The notes beneath the pieces are model-generated. The model saw only the letters and a program-made list of their open reading frames with translations, was not told the DNA's origin and made no database searches. From JAGQVA01 sp033764335 (lineage in GTDB: Bacteria > Bacteroidota > Bacteroidia > J057), in assembly GCA_033764335.1 (NCBI GenBank), contig JANRJC010000066.1:51250-115249 (forward strand): 64,000 bases of DNA, in the 5' to 3' direction. Positions within the stretch are counted from its first letter, which is position 1; every line of letters starts with the position of its first letter. Of the stretch, positions 9,225 to 17,874 are shown piece after piece. The translations under genes were made by a program, and so were the position numbers.

Positions 9225-9791
9225 TCAGGTTTTTGTGTTAAAGGTGTTCATCGTGCGCTCCAGTCCCACATTGATAAAAGACAGGATGCCTTCCACGCAT
9301 TTATCCAAAAGTGCGGGCATGGCTTTATATTCCTCTTCTGAAAAACGGGAAAGCACAAAGTCCACCTGAGTACCTTTGGGAAAATCGCTGCCGATGCCAA
9401 ACCGGATACGGGCATATTGCTGAGTACCCAATATTTCCTGAATGTCTTTTAGTCCGTTGTGCCCGCCATCGGAACCTTTTCCGCGCATACGGAGAGTACC
9501 AAAAGGCAGAGCCACATCATCGGTGATGACGATAAGGTTTTCGATGGGAATTTTTTGGTCGTTGAGGTGGTAACGAATGGCCTTTCCGCTGAGGTTCATA
9601 TAAGTAGTGGGCTGAATAATGACCAACTGGCGGCCCCGTTGTTTGCCCACCGCTTTATTTGCGAGACGGTCAGGTTCAAAAGAGACACCGAGTTTATCTG
9701 CTAATGAGACAGCGACCATGAACCCGATGTTATGGCGGGTTTCATGATAATCGGCACCGATATTTCCGAGTCCGGCAATGAGGTATTTCAT
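9225..9791 (-). CDS. pth: Peptidyl-tRNA hydrolase
   Basis: 188 residues. It cleaves the ester bond of peptidyl-tRNA released from stalled ribosomes. Asn10 and His20 lie exactly where E. coli Pth has its key residues (GLGN, ETRHNIGF); Asn66 in TYMNLSG, Asp91/Asp92 and Asn112 in GGHNGLK complete the active site. It follows rplY on the same strand but is separated from it by a strong terminator, so it may have its own promoter or depend on read-through. It is convergent with the SDR gene. Confidence 0.97.
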   Translation of the reverse strand: MKYLIAGLGNIGADYHETRHNIGFMVAVSLADKLGVSFEPDRLANKAVGKQRGRQLVIIQPTTYMNLSGKAIRYHLNDQKIPIENLIVITDDVALPFGTLRMRGKGSDGGHNGLKDIQEILGTQQYARIRFGIGSDFPKGTQVDFVLSRFSEEEYKAMPALLDKCVEGILSFINVGLERTMNTFNTKT

Positions 9792-9802
9792 AAATCAGCT
9801 AA

Positions 9803-9837
9803 ACAAAAAAGACCAACCCCGGAGAAACCGGGGTCGG
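9803..9837 (-). terminator. Terminator after rplY
   Basis: The minus strand folds into a 10-bp GC-rich stem (CCGACCCCGG / CCGGGGTTGG, with one G-T pair) and a TTTCT loop, followed by TCTTTTTTG. It ends the tRNA-Gln/prs/rplY unit before pth. Confidence 0.85.
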
Positions 9838-9879
9838 TACAAAAATATCTTAGGAAGAAGACCATAGAAGGTCCCGAAT

Positions 9880-10461
9880 TTACTTGGCGGGAGTTGCCGC
9901 TCCGGCAGTACTTCTGAGAGAGCGCGGAATTTCCACGCTAGCCAGAGCTGCAGAGGGAGAGGTAAGAATTTCCACCCCTTCAATTTTGGCTTGGCCTACT
10001 TTGATGGTTTGGCCGAGATCGAGGTGAGAAACTTCCACTTCGATTACTTCGGGCAACTTGGCGGGAATACCTTTAACCGTAAGTTTTCTCACCTTTGCCG
10101 TAAGTTTACCCCCTTTAGCAACACCTACGGGAATACCGTTGAGTTTTACCGGGAGAGTAAGTTTTACTTTTTTGGAATCGGAAACTTTCAAAAACTCAAC
10201 GTGGAGAATTTTTTCCGTTACAGGGTGATATTCAGCAGAGCGAACAATTGCCTGAGTAACTTCGCCGTCCACATCCAGGTTTACGATATAGGTTTCGGGA
10301 GTATAGAGAACTTTGCCGACCTCTTTAGCTTCAATGAAGATATGGGTAGCATTTTGTTCATCATAAATTACACCTGGGATATTTCCAGCGGCTCTAAGAT
10401 CTTTTGCCGTTCTTTTCCCCACTTGTTCCCTTTTATGGGCTTTCAGTTCCGTCGTTTTCAT
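9880..10461 (-). CDS. rplY: Ribosomal protein L25, long CTC form
   Basis: 193 residues. It binds 5S rRNA in the large subunit. The N-terminal L25 domain (about 1-90: RTAKDLRAAGNIPGVIY) is followed by the CTC/TL5-type beta domain (about 95-180, LPVKLNGIPVGVAKGGKL) and a short Ala-rich tail. It starts 6 bp after the prs stop, a linkage common in bacteria. It is followed by a strong terminator. Confidence 0.95.
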   Translation of the reverse strand: MKTTELKAHKREQVGKRTAKDLRAAGNIPGVIYDEQNATHIFIEAKEVGKVLYTPETYIVNLDVDGEVTQAIVRSAEYHPVTEKILHVEFLKVSDSKKVKLTLPVKLNGIPVGVAKGGKLTAKVRKLTVKGIPAKLPEVIEVEVSHLDLGQTIKVGQAKIEGVEILTSPSAALASVEIPRSLRSTAGAATPAK

Positions 10462-10467
10462 TCCTTA

Positions 10468-11400
10468 TTAGCTTAGAAACAGTGAACTAATAGATTCAAA
10501 GTTATGAATTTTTCTGAAAGCCTTCGCAAAAACAGGTGCGATGCTGATGACTTTCAGATTATGTACTTGTTGAGTGATGGGAATGGTATCCGTAACTGCC
10601 ACCTCCTTTAGTTTGGAGTTTCCGATTCTTTCATAAGCTTTTCCCGAAAGAATTGGATGAGTAGCTACTGCCCGTACCGATAGAGCGCCATTTTCCATCA
10701 ATAAATCCGCTGCCTTACAGAGCGTACCGGCTGTATCAATGAGGTCATCAATGAGTACGATATTGCGCTCTTTGGGGTCGCCGATGACCTGCATGGATTC
10801 GACTTCGTTGGGTCTTACCCTGTGTTTATCCACAATAATCAGCTCTGCTTCCAGAAGCTGTGCATATTTCCGGGCGCGGGCGGAGCCGCCAATGTCCGGG
10901 GATGCTATGCATAGATTTTCCAGATTCAGGCTTTTGAGATAAGGAACAAAAACCGCCGAAGCGTCCAGATGATCAAGCGGAATGTCAAAGAATCCCTGAA
11001 TTTGCCCTGCATGCAGGTCCATCGTTACGATCCGGTTGGCGCCTGCGGCGGTAAGAATGTTCGCCACAAGTTTTGCTCCTACCGAAACGCGGGATTTAAA
11101 TTTCCGATCCTGTCTTGCATAGCCAAAATAAGGGATCACTACTACTACCTGATTGGCAGATGCCCTTCTTGCGGCATCAATCATCAACAGAAGCTCCATG
11201 ATATTATCTCCCGGAGCGAAGGTTGATTGTACCAGAAAGATATCAGAACCTCTGATTGATTCCTCGTAGTAAACCTGCATTTCTCCGTCGCTAAATTTAA
11301 TCAACTCAATTTTACCTAACGGAGAACCGAAAAAATCCGAGATTTTTTCGGCTAAATATCGGGATGCAGAACCCGAGAATATTTTTATTGGCGATGACAT
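10468..11400 (-). CDS. prs: Ribose-phosphate pyrophosphokinase
   Basis: 310 residues. It makes PRPP from ribose 5-phosphate and ATP for nucleotide, His and Trp synthesis. Visible motifs are YFGYARQDRK (91-100, flexible loop), TMDLHAGQIQGFF with His130, and the PRPP loop VLIDDLIDTAGT (about 215-227). The length is standard. The start codon lies only 10 nt after the predicted 3' end of tRNA-Gln on the same strand, which implies co-transcription and an mRNA 5' end made by tRNA processing. rplY follows after 6 bp. Confidence 0.96.
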   Translation of the reverse strand: MSSPIKIFSGSASRYLAEKISDFFGSPLGKIELIKFSDGEMQVYYEESIRGSDIFLVQSTFAPGDNIMELLLMIDAARRASANQVVVVIPYFGYARQDRKFKSRVSVGAKLVANILTAAGANRIVTMDLHAGQIQGFFDIPLDHLDASAVFVPYLKSLNLENLCIASPDIGGSARARKYAQLLEAELIIVDKHRVRPNEVESMQVIGDPKERNIVLIDDLIDTAGTLCKAADLLMENGALSVRAVATHPILSGKAYERIGNSKLKEVAVTDTIPITQQVHNLKVISIAPVFAKAFRKIHNFESISSLFLS

Positions 11401-11410
11401 AGACCTGTTG

Positions 11411-11482
11411 TTGTCCCGGGAGGGCTCGAACCCCCAATAACAGAACCAAAATCTGCTGTGTTACCAATTACACCACAGGACA
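11411..11482 (-). tRNA. tRNA-Gln (anticodon UUG)
   Basis: The 72-nt cloverleaf on the minus strand has the acceptor stem TGTCCTG / CGGGACA (one G-T pair), D-arm GTGTAATTGGTAACAC, anticodon loop TTTTGGT inside a CAGA/TCTG stem, and T-arm GGGGGTTCGAGCCCTC. The anticodon is TTG. The CCA end is not encoded. It is the first gene of the prs/rplY unit. Confidence 0.95.
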
Positions 11483-11509
11483 AAGACCATTTTGATTTTG
11501 AAACGGGGG

Positions 11510-11540
11510 CAAAGTACGTACTTTTCCCGCTTTTAATCAA
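11510..11540 (-). promoter_or_regulatory. Candidate promoter of the tRNA-Gln/prs/rplY unit
   Basis: The minus strand carries TTG at 11540-11538 and TACTTTG at 11516-11510, 21 bp apart and 28 nt before the tRNA. The -7 element is one base shorter than TAnnTTTG. Confidence 0.4.
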
Positions 11541-11722
11541 CCCTGAAATCAAAAAAATTTATTTTTTCTTAACCTTTATTTATTCCCCCATCCGCCCATT
11601 TCAAAAAATACAAAAAATGCCTCCCCACGTATTGCGAACCTGCCTCCGGAGTTGTATCATTGGCCTTCAGGACTTTTCGCTCTTCACTTTTCACTTTTCA
11701 CTCTACCCAAACCCCTCATACT

Positions 11723-12466
11723 ATGTCCCCTTTTGTCGCAGAAATTATCGGCACCCTGCTCCTGATTTTATTGGGAAATGGCGTGGTCGCCAATGTTGTA
11801 CTTAGCCAAACCAAAGGCAATAACAGCGGTTGGATTGTCATATCGCTGGCCTGGGGAATGGCCGTATTTACCGGTGTCTGGGTCGCAGGGCCTTACAGCG
11901 GTGCCCACCTCAACCCCGCCGTAACACTGGGTCTGGCTGTCGCCGGAAAGTTTGAATGGGCACAGGTTGTTCCTTATATCGTCGCGCAGTTTATCGGCGC
12001 AGCTTTAGGCCAGACGCTCGTATGGCTTTCGTATAAAGATCATTATGCTGTAACCGACGACCGCGATGCAAAACTGGCAACCTTTTGCACCGCTCCCGCG
12101 ATTCGGAATACGCTTAGTAATATTTTTACCGAACTCGTCGGTACTTTTGTATTGATATTTGCCGTTCTTTATGCAGTGAGTCCTTCTTTTACTGCCGAAA
12201 GTCTGCCCAATGCTACCCTCGGGCTGGGAACGCTGGGGGCATTGCCGGTGGCACTCCTTGTAGTTGCTATCGGTCTTTCACTGGGAGGGCCTACCGGTTA
12301 TGCCATCAACCCTGCCCGCGACCTCGGACCCCGGATCATGCACCTGATTTTGCCGATCCCGGATAAACGAGACAGCGACTGGGGATATGCCTGGATTCCG
12401 GTAGTGGCTCCCCTTGCAGGGGCTTTAGTTGCCGCAGGTTTATTTCTGGCTCTGAGCCAGGCGTGA
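11723..12466 (+). CDS. Glycerol uptake facilitator (aquaglyceroporin)
   Basis: 247 residues from the ATG at 11723 (MSPFVAEIIGTLLLILLGNG); the longer frame from 11660 adds a Ser/Thr/Phe-rich stretch without family support. A MIP-family channel with six membrane segments and two NPA boxes: HLNPAVT (64-66) and AINPARDLGPR (196-198). The Asp after the second NPAR is characteristic of glycerol-conducting GlpF proteins rather than strict aquaporins. It lies in the inner membrane. The next gene starts 7 bp later, so the two are probably co-transcribed. Confidence 0.92.
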   Translation: MSPFVAEIIGTLLLILLGNGVVANVVLSQTKGNNSGWIVISLAWGMAVFTGVWVAGPYSGAHLNPAVTLGLAVAGKFEWAQVVPYIVAQFIGAALGQTLVWLSYKDHYAVTDDRDAKLATFCTAPAIRNTLSNIFTELVGTFVLIFAVLYAVSPSFTAESLPNATLGLGTLGALPVALLVVAIGLSLGGPTGYAINPARDLGPRIMHLILPIPDKRDSDWGYAWIPVVAPLAGALVAAGLFLALSQA

Positions 12467-12473
12467 ATATATT

Positions 12474-12983
12474 ATGAAAAAAACCATTCAAGGATTATTG
12501 CTTATAACCTGGCTTATACCTGGATTTTTGTTCTGCCAGCAAAAAACGGAGACCGATTTTTACCGAATGCTGGATGAGATGTACAAAAAAACGGTCCCCT
12601 TGGTCCATGCTGCGGAGGTAAAACAAAAAGGCCTCAACCATTATTTTATCCTCGATACCCGTGAACCGGAAGAATATCGCGTTTCCCATTTGCGCGGAGC
12701 AATTGGCGTTGGATTTGACCATTTTGACCCGAAAAGCGTTGCAGGTATCGGCAAAGAACATCCTGTTCTCGTCTATTGTTCGGTAGGCTACCGCAGCGAA
12801 AGAATTGGGGAAAAACTCAGAGAAATGGGTTATACCCAGGTATATAACCTGTACGGAGGCATTTTTGACTGGAAAAATCAGGGAAATCCTGTCGTGGATG
12901 CAGGTGGTAATTCCACCGAAAAAGTCCACACTTACAACCTTCAATGGAGCCAGTGGCTGTTTCGCGGGCAAAAAGTGTATTAA
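12474..12983 (+). CDS. Exported rhodanese-domain protein
   Basis: 169 residues. A signal peptide (MKKTIQGLLLITWLIPGFLF) is followed by a rhodanese domain (about 50-135) with DTREPEEYRVSHLRGA and the active-site loop CSVGYRS with Cys102. It is predicted to be a periplasmic sulfurtransferase or sulfur-binding protein; the substrate is unknown. It sits 7 bp after the glycerol facilitator, but no functional link is evident. Its stop codon overlaps the stop of the convergent TPR gene in the sequence TTAA. Confidence 0.88.
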   Translation: MKKTIQGLLLITWLIPGFLFCQQKTETDFYRMLDEMYKKTVPLVHAAEVKQKGLNHYFILDTREPEEYRVSHLRGAIGVGFDHFDPKSVAGIGKEHPVLVYCSVGYRSERIGEKLREMGYTQVYNLYGGIFDWKNQGNPVVDAGGNSTEKVHTYNLQWSQWLFRGQKVY

Positions 12984-15892
12984 TCCAGGTATTTTTCCAG
13001 TTTTTCCAAAAATAGTGGCCCCGGCGGAACCGGCAACACCGTGCCTTTGGTGGCGATTTTTTTGATCTGCCGGGTATCGCTCTGTTTCTCCAATAACTGG
13101 AGCAATTGCAGGCGGGCCTCAAAATGATAGGGATTTGCCTCCACGGCTTGTGTATAAGCAATTGTGGCCATATCCGTTTTTCCCTCTTTTTCCGCCAATA
13201 TGCCCGCTGTGAAATAATATTCCGCCTTGGGATAAGGCAAGCGGGGAACATCCATACGGGAAAACGCTGTACGAGCTTTGGCGAGTTTCCCTAATTCAGC
13301 GTCAAGCCGAATCCACATATTTTGATCTCCCTGCCTTTGCATTGTGCCATCTTCAATAGGAGCAAGCGTTGCAAGGGCACGGGTGGTGTCTGCGGTAATC
13401 AAAAAAGCCTTGGCCATCAAACCGGTAAATATCGGGTTGGGATTACCGGCAGCTTCAAGGATTGCCTGAGATTCGCCCAAAACTTCGATAGCCTTAAGGC
13501 ACAAACCATTGGCAATCAAAACCTGGGCAAATTGCATCCTATGGTAATAATTTTGAGGTTTTTGGCTTATCAGGTTTTCAAAAAACAAAACCGATTCTTC
13601 CGCATATCCCATTTTCCCCCTGATTTCCCAGGCAAAAGCCATTGCTTCATCCTTCCGGTCGCGGAGGTAGGTAGAAATCGTAGGTGCATGGGTAGCATAG
13701 TTTTCAGCGGCTTCGATGGCTTCTGCCAGCAGCGCATAGTTGCGATAAAACTCGCGGTGGCTTTCGTTAAGTTCGGCACGTACCGAAAAGTCATCTTCCA
13801 CCATTTCGGCCTGATGATAGAGATGTGCTTGTTCTTTGACGGTTGTGGCAAGAGAAGATTTTCCCTGAAGAAAGCGCTTATTTTCGACGGCTGCTGCTTT
13901 TTGGTAAATGGGACCATATCCGGGGTTTATGGCAGAAGCCTTGCGAATCCATTCGGCGGCCTGTTCAAATCGGTTTTCGTCGGCGTGAATCCCGGCGTAA
14001 GCAAGATAAACCGGCAAATACACACTGTCCCAGACTCGGGCAGTATCGAGGTATCGCAGGGCCTGCTCATTGTTTCCATCATATTGAGCCGATTCGGCAA
14101 GCGAGAGATAGACCTGCGCCCAATTGCCTGCCATTGAAGTCGAATCACCTGCCAGGTAAGCGCGGTGTCGTTTTACCAGACTATCTATAAAGCTGTATGT
14201 CTGAGGATCTTTTTTGAGGAGATCCCCGGTCGTATTCATGGATTTATGATTGAGTGGATGGACTTTTACCGGAATAAAATAGGCGGGAAAAGTTTGGGCG
14301 AGAAATTCAAACTCATTATTAGCACTATAATAATCGAGGATGCGACCATTTGCCATGGCATCATAATAACATGCCCGTACTTTCCGCATTTCTTCATCCG
14401 TAAAAATGGTTCCGTGAAAAAGATGGACATATTCATGGAGGGTGACGTTTCTTTCCAGATGAGCGGCTCTTTCGACGTATTCGATACCCGTTGCGCCGCT
14501 GCCTACCCCCCGAATGTCCATCCACTGCCGATTGTCAAAAGTCGTAGCACCGCGAAAATAGGTGTTATTCATGGCATGGGAGAGGTCAATGTGAAGCGGA
14601 GGAATGACAAACTGACGGTTGAGTTTGACCAGAAAAGGGAAATACACCACGCTGGTATAAAGCTGATTCCAGATCATCTTCTGCACCCGGTCGCCGGGAT
14701 AATAGTTGGCGTCGGGGAATACACTTTCAAAGGATTGAGTATCTTCGACTTGAGTATTCACAATTACCTTTTCCAAAGAATCAAAAGCCGCCAGGTATTG
14801 AAAGCGTTTATATTTAATGACGGCGGCGAGTCCGTTGTGGGCAGGACCGTAGTGAGGTTTTTGGCGGAGGATTTTCAGAAATACTGCCTGAGCCGAATCC
14901 AGTCTTTGCCATACCGGTTTATCATAAGCCATATAATACACCGAACCTAACATCATCGGCGGTATTACTGAGGCAAAAAAAGTTTCACCGACACCTTCGA
15001 TTATTCGGATAGCCTCGTCCAGGCGATTTTGCGAAATAAGCATTTCCGCGGGTTCCAGTTCATGGAGAATTTCTTCCTCATCGGGATCCACATAATCGGC
15101 AAAAGTAAGATGAGTATGTCCATTGCCCCAGTGCCAGTGAGTGAGGTAATGGAGAGGGTTTACGGCAAGCGCAATTTCCCATTGGGCCGCCATGTCTTTA
15201 AGTTGAGTGGCATCCACTCTTCGCCAGATGGCGTAACCGTAATTAAAGCGGGCGTCGGCATTAAAGGGGTCTTGTTCGAGGCAGCGGCGGAGAGCCGGCT
15301 CGGCTTTTTCCGGTTCCTGATTCCAGAAATGGACATCCGCTTCGAGGAGATGCGCTTCGGCATTGGCGGGATTCCACTGAATCACCTGCTGAGCCAAGGC
15401 GAGGGCTTTGGGGTAATTTTTTTTAAGCAAAAGCGTGCGACCGAGTACGAGTACCGCGTCTTCGTCGCGTTCGTTTATACGAAGGAGTTCGGTGCAAATT
15501 TTTTCGGCATCGTCGAGTAACCAGGCTTCGATGCGAAGTCGGGCGAGAAGGAGACGCGCTTTCCGATTCAGAGGGTTCGAGGTGAGGAGCGAGTCAACCC
15601 GCGATTCAGCCTTAGCGAAAACATGATTAAGAATCAGAAATTCCGCTTCCATCAGCTTTAGCTCATCCGTATCAGAGTTATTTTGGGCAAATATTTCCGC
15701 AGCCTTATCCCAAAGGCCGAGGCGAATCAGAACCGATAATTTTTCCGGGAGAGGGAGATTATCTTCCGAAAGAATCCGTTTGCGTTCCCGGTTGAGCAGT
15801 TCTTGTACAGCCGAAGTATGATCCGGCTCAGGGAACTGAGCGGAGAGGCGAAAGCCGGTCAAAAAAAACACCACCAGAAGAAAAAACTTCAT
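12980..15892 (-). CDS. Secreted TPR protein with an HEYVH metallopeptidase-like domain
   Basis: 970 residues from MKFFLLVVFFLTGFRLSAQ, a clear signal peptide; the open frame extends 14 codons further upstream. TPR-like helical repeats fill both the N-terminal 350 residues and the C-terminal 350. Between them lies LHEYVHLFHG (HExxH zinc motif at about residue 485), followed 30-40 residues later by NNEFEFLAQTFPAYF, where a third ligand (Glu) could sit. This pattern fits a gluzincin-like peptidase embedded in TPRs, probably periplasmic. The substrate is unknown. It is convergent with the rhodanese gene, with overlapping stops. Confidence 0.75.
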   Translation of the reverse strand: MKFFLLVVFFLTGFRLSAQFPEPDHTSAVQELLNRERKRILSEDNLPLPEKLSVLIRLGLWDKAAEIFAQNNSDTDELKLMEAEFLILNHVFAKAESRVDSLLTSNPLNRKARLLLARLRIEAWLLDDAEKICTELLRINERDEDAVLVLGRTLLLKKNYPKALALAQQVIQWNPANAEAHLLEADVHFWNQEPEKAEPALRRCLEQDPFNADARFNYGYAIWRRVDATQLKDMAAQWEIALAVNPLHYLTHWHWGNGHTHLTFADYVDPDEEEILHELEPAEMLISQNRLDEAIRIIEGVGETFFASVIPPMMLGSVYYMAYDKPVWQRLDSAQAVFLKILRQKPHYGPAHNGLAAVIKYKRFQYLAAFDSLEKVIVNTQVEDTQSFESVFPDANYYPGDRVQKMIWNQLYTSVVYFPFLVKLNRQFVIPPLHIDLSHAMNNTYFRGATTFDNRQWMDIRGVGSGATGIEYVERAAHLERNVTLHEYVHLFHGTIFTDEEMRKVRACYYDAMANGRILDYYSANNEFEFLAQTFPAYFIPVKVHPLNHKSMNTTGDLLKKDPQTYSFIDSLVKRHRAYLAGDSTSMAGNWAQVYLSLAESAQYDGNNEQALRYLDTARVWDSVYLPVYLAYAGIHADENRFEQAAEWIRKASAINPGYGPIYQKAAAVENKRFLQGKSSLATTVKEQAHLYHQAEMVEDDFSVRAELNESHREFYRNYALLAEAIEAAENYATHAPTISTYLRDRKDEAMAFAWEIRGKMGYAEESVLFFENLISQKPQNYYHRMQFAQVLIANGLCLKAIEVLGESQAILEAAGNPNPIFTGLMAKAFLITADTTRALATLAPIEDGTMQRQGDQNMWIRLDAELGKLAKARTAFSRMDVPRLPYPKAEYYFTAGILAEKEGKTDMATIAYTQAVEANPYHFEARLQLLQLLEKQSDTRQIKKIATKGTVLPVPPGPLFLEKLEKYLD

Positions 15893-15930
15893 AATGCTGA
15901 CTTTGGGAGAAAGGACAGAGAAGAAGAGTG

Positions 15931-16215
15931 TCATGCAAAAGTTTTTATCTTATGGGCATCCACATTATCTTTTGCCTGGAACAAATCATAAGATGATTGC
16001 AGATTCATCCAAAAATCTGGAGTAGTATTACAGGCAATAGACAATTTTATAGCCATTGCAGGACTGATTCCTGCTCGTTCATTTAGTATTAGGGATAACG
16101 TTTTTCTTGTTACCCCAAGATTTTCAGATGCCCTCGTAACCGAAATATTCAGTGGAATCAGGTAATCTTCTCTAAGGATTTCTCCTGGATGAGGGGGATT
16201 AAACATTATATTCAT
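15931..16215 (-). CDS. higA: HigA-family antitoxin (XRE repressor)
   Basis: 94 residues with the start typical of HigA antitoxins (PPHPGEILREDYL) and a helix-turn-helix (VTRASENLGVTRKTLSLILNERAGISPAMAIKLS). It neutralises the toxin encoded 12 bp upstream and should repress the operon through the palindrome at 16532-16549. An ATG three codons further on is also possible. The toxin-first gene order is typical of higBA. Confidence 0.92.
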   Translation of the reverse strand: MNIMFNPPHPGEILREDYLIPLNISVTRASENLGVTRKTLSLILNERAGISPAMAIKLSIACNTTPDFWMNLQSSYDLFQAKDNVDAHKIKTFA

Positions 16216-16227
16216 TTTTTTATTTTT

Positions 16228-16506
16228 TCAGTGATAATCTATGTATTCAACATCATATACGTTGCCTGCTTCAAATCTAAACACTATTCTCCAATTCCCA
16301 TTAACTGTTATTGCCCAGAATCCCTCATAATTACCTTTTAAAGGATGTAGTCCGGAACCGGGGTAGTCGCAATCTCTTAATTCTTTTGCGGCATGTAACC
16401 TTGCCAGTATCCTCTTTATTTTGCGAATATGCTGCGGATTTATTCCCTTCAGTTTCTCTTCCTGAAAAAACTTTTTTAGGCTATTGCTTCTAAAGCTTTG
16501 AATCAT
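16228..16506 (-). CDS. higB: HigB-family toxin (RelE/ParE fold mRNA interferase)
   Basis: 92 residues, the normal length. Family features are the KIKRILARLHAA helix, LHPLKGNYEGFWAI and WRIVFRFEAGNVYDVEYIDYH. Such toxins cleave mRNA on the ribosome. It is the first gene of a two-gene unit with higA. The operator lies 26 bp upstream of the start codon. Both genes look intact. Confidence 0.93.
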   Translation of the reverse strand: MIQSFRSNSLKKFFQEEKLKGINPQHIRKIKRILARLHAAKELRDCDYPGSGLHPLKGNYEGFWAITVNGNWRIVFRFEAGNVYDVEYIDYH

Positions 16507-16531
16507 TGGTAAATTACAAGTTTAAGCTAAC

Positions 16532-16549
16532 ACTTGTTACGTAACAAGT
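16532..16549. promoter_or_regulatory. Probable HigA operator (perfect 18-bp palindrome)
   Basis: ACTTGTTACGTAACAAGT is perfectly palindromic and lies 26 bp upstream of higB. A further half-site (TTACAAGT, 16514-16521) lies between it and the gene. The position fits autorepression by HigA or the HigBA complex. Confidence 0.7.
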
Positions 16550-16693
16550 AACGCAAGGTTGGGATTTTGGGGGTTTACCCTCCGGATAGGGTATAATTTC
16601 TTTCCGGTATCTCAAAATCCCATAAAAAATTTGTCGCCGGTCAAAAGTAAAACTTTCGTCCGGCGACTCAGAGGGCGTCCTTTAAATCTGTAA

Positions 16694-17554
16694 CTAAAAA
16701 TTAGACAAAAACTGCAATTGTTCCAGACTGTCGAGATAAAGTTTTACACCGAAAGCGAGCAGGGCTAAGGTGATTACGGCAGCCGTAAATGAAAGGGCTT
16801 TTACTTTCCGCGTGATCCGTTTGGTTTCGACATATTCTTTGTCCAAAGGCAGGTGCATAAGACTAATCTGACGCGGGCGCTGACTCAGACGGCTGAGGTT
16901 GTCGTCCATATAATACAATCCCCAGTCCATCATCCCTCTTTTTTCAAAAGTACGCTTTCCCCGCCAGGTGAAGGTGTCCTGTTCGACATCATAGTCCACC
17001 CGGTGAATTTTCATCCGGTGAAACTTTGCTTTTACCTGGTCGAAGGCCCGTTGTACACTATGGCCGTAGGCCAGAGCTTTGTAAAATGCGGTGGCAACTT
17101 CGGTAGTTTGAGGATCTTTTTCCGTTGTTTCGGTTACAATTACTGCCGGAATATCGCGTTTCAGCAGCATTTCAAGCAGTCCCGGAGTGGCGCAGCCGCT
17201 CAAAAATACCACTTTCAGATTAGGAAACATTCCGATGGTTTTGGACAACTCCTCAAGGTGAATCGGCACTTCAAAGTTGTCCGATTCCAGTCGAAGGTGA
17301 TCTTCATCGGCCAAACCTGTGAGGTGCATGATTTCCACGCGATCCTTATATTGATTTTCACTAAGCAGGTCGTAGAAATATTCATTCGAAACATTTCCTT
17401 TCTGCACAGGCTGATATAAAGGTGGGCCGGCAACCGCGTCGAGGAGGCGAGCGACCTCCTTTCTTTCATCTACAAGAAAACGGAGTCTTTTACCCGATTG
17501 ATAACTGTTGACACAAGCAAGGAAAATAACAGGCAGCTGAGACGTAGCGACCAT
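16694..17554 (-). CDS. Membrane-anchored CHAT-like protease domain protein, catalytic His apparently lost
   Basis: 286 residues. The N-terminal 215 follow the caspase-like CHAT family: PVIFLACVNS, IMHLTGLADEDHLRLE (75-90), VVFLSGCATPGLLEML with Cys121, IPAVIVTE, AFYKALAYGHSVQRAF and the late DWGLYYM motif. In active relatives the first motif reads H-x-x-G-H-(A/G); here Leu81 stands where the catalytic His is expected, while Cys121 is kept. A single membrane helix (about 252-272) ends the protein. CHAT proteins act as proteases in cell-death and defence systems. It may be inactive or use another base. It lies upstream of higBA on the same strand. Confidence 0.7.
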   Translation of the reverse strand: MVATSQLPVIFLACVNSYQSGKRLRFLVDERKEVARLLDAVAGPPLYQPVQKGNVSNEYFYDLLSENQYKDRVEIMHLTGLADEDHLRLESDNFEVPIHLEELSKTIGMFPNLKVVFLSGCATPGLLEMLLKRDIPAVIVTETTEKDPQTTEVATAFYKALAYGHSVQRAFDQVKAKFHRMKIHRVDYDVEQDTFTWRGKRTFEKRGMMDWGLYYMDDNLSRLSQRPRQISLMHLPLDKEYVETKRITRKVKALSFTAAVITLALLAFGVKLYLDSLEQLQFLSNF

Positions 17555-17814
17555 GGCGATAATAGATTAGGTGCAAGAACTGGGATAGAAGAGCTTATTG
17601 ACTATTTACGAAAAATGTCAAAACTTTTTTTAGTGGAAAGAACGAATGGGGGAAACAGCAACCTGAATCCGGCATATTGCCGTGTGTTTTGTTTGTTACC
17701 TTCATTGGACGAAAGGCGAAAAAAAAACTGACCGGAATTGTAACACATATTTTTAAAGCACCCCATTCTGGCTGTTACGGTCAAACTTGCTAAAAATATT
17801 TTTTGCAATTTTTG

Positions 17815-17847
17815 TTGGCTTTTTGCCAATTTTTTTAGCTATATTTG
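17815..17847 (+). promoter_or_regulatory. Candidate promoter of the VOC gene
   Basis: TATATTTG at 17840-17847 matches TAnnTTTG exactly. TTG at 17815-17817 lies 22 bp upstream (another is at 17812). The start codon follows 27 bp later. Confidence 0.5.
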
Positions 17848-17874
17848 ATCACTAAACCAAATCACCTTATCATC

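Noticed and set aside
9840..9847. TATTTTTG on the minus strand as a promoter for pth
   Set aside because: A transcript from here would run straight into the rplY terminator before reaching pth.
12980..15934. Earlier start of the TPR peptidase gene at 15934
   Set aside because: It would overlap the end of higA by 4 bp and place 14 polar residues before a clear signal peptide.
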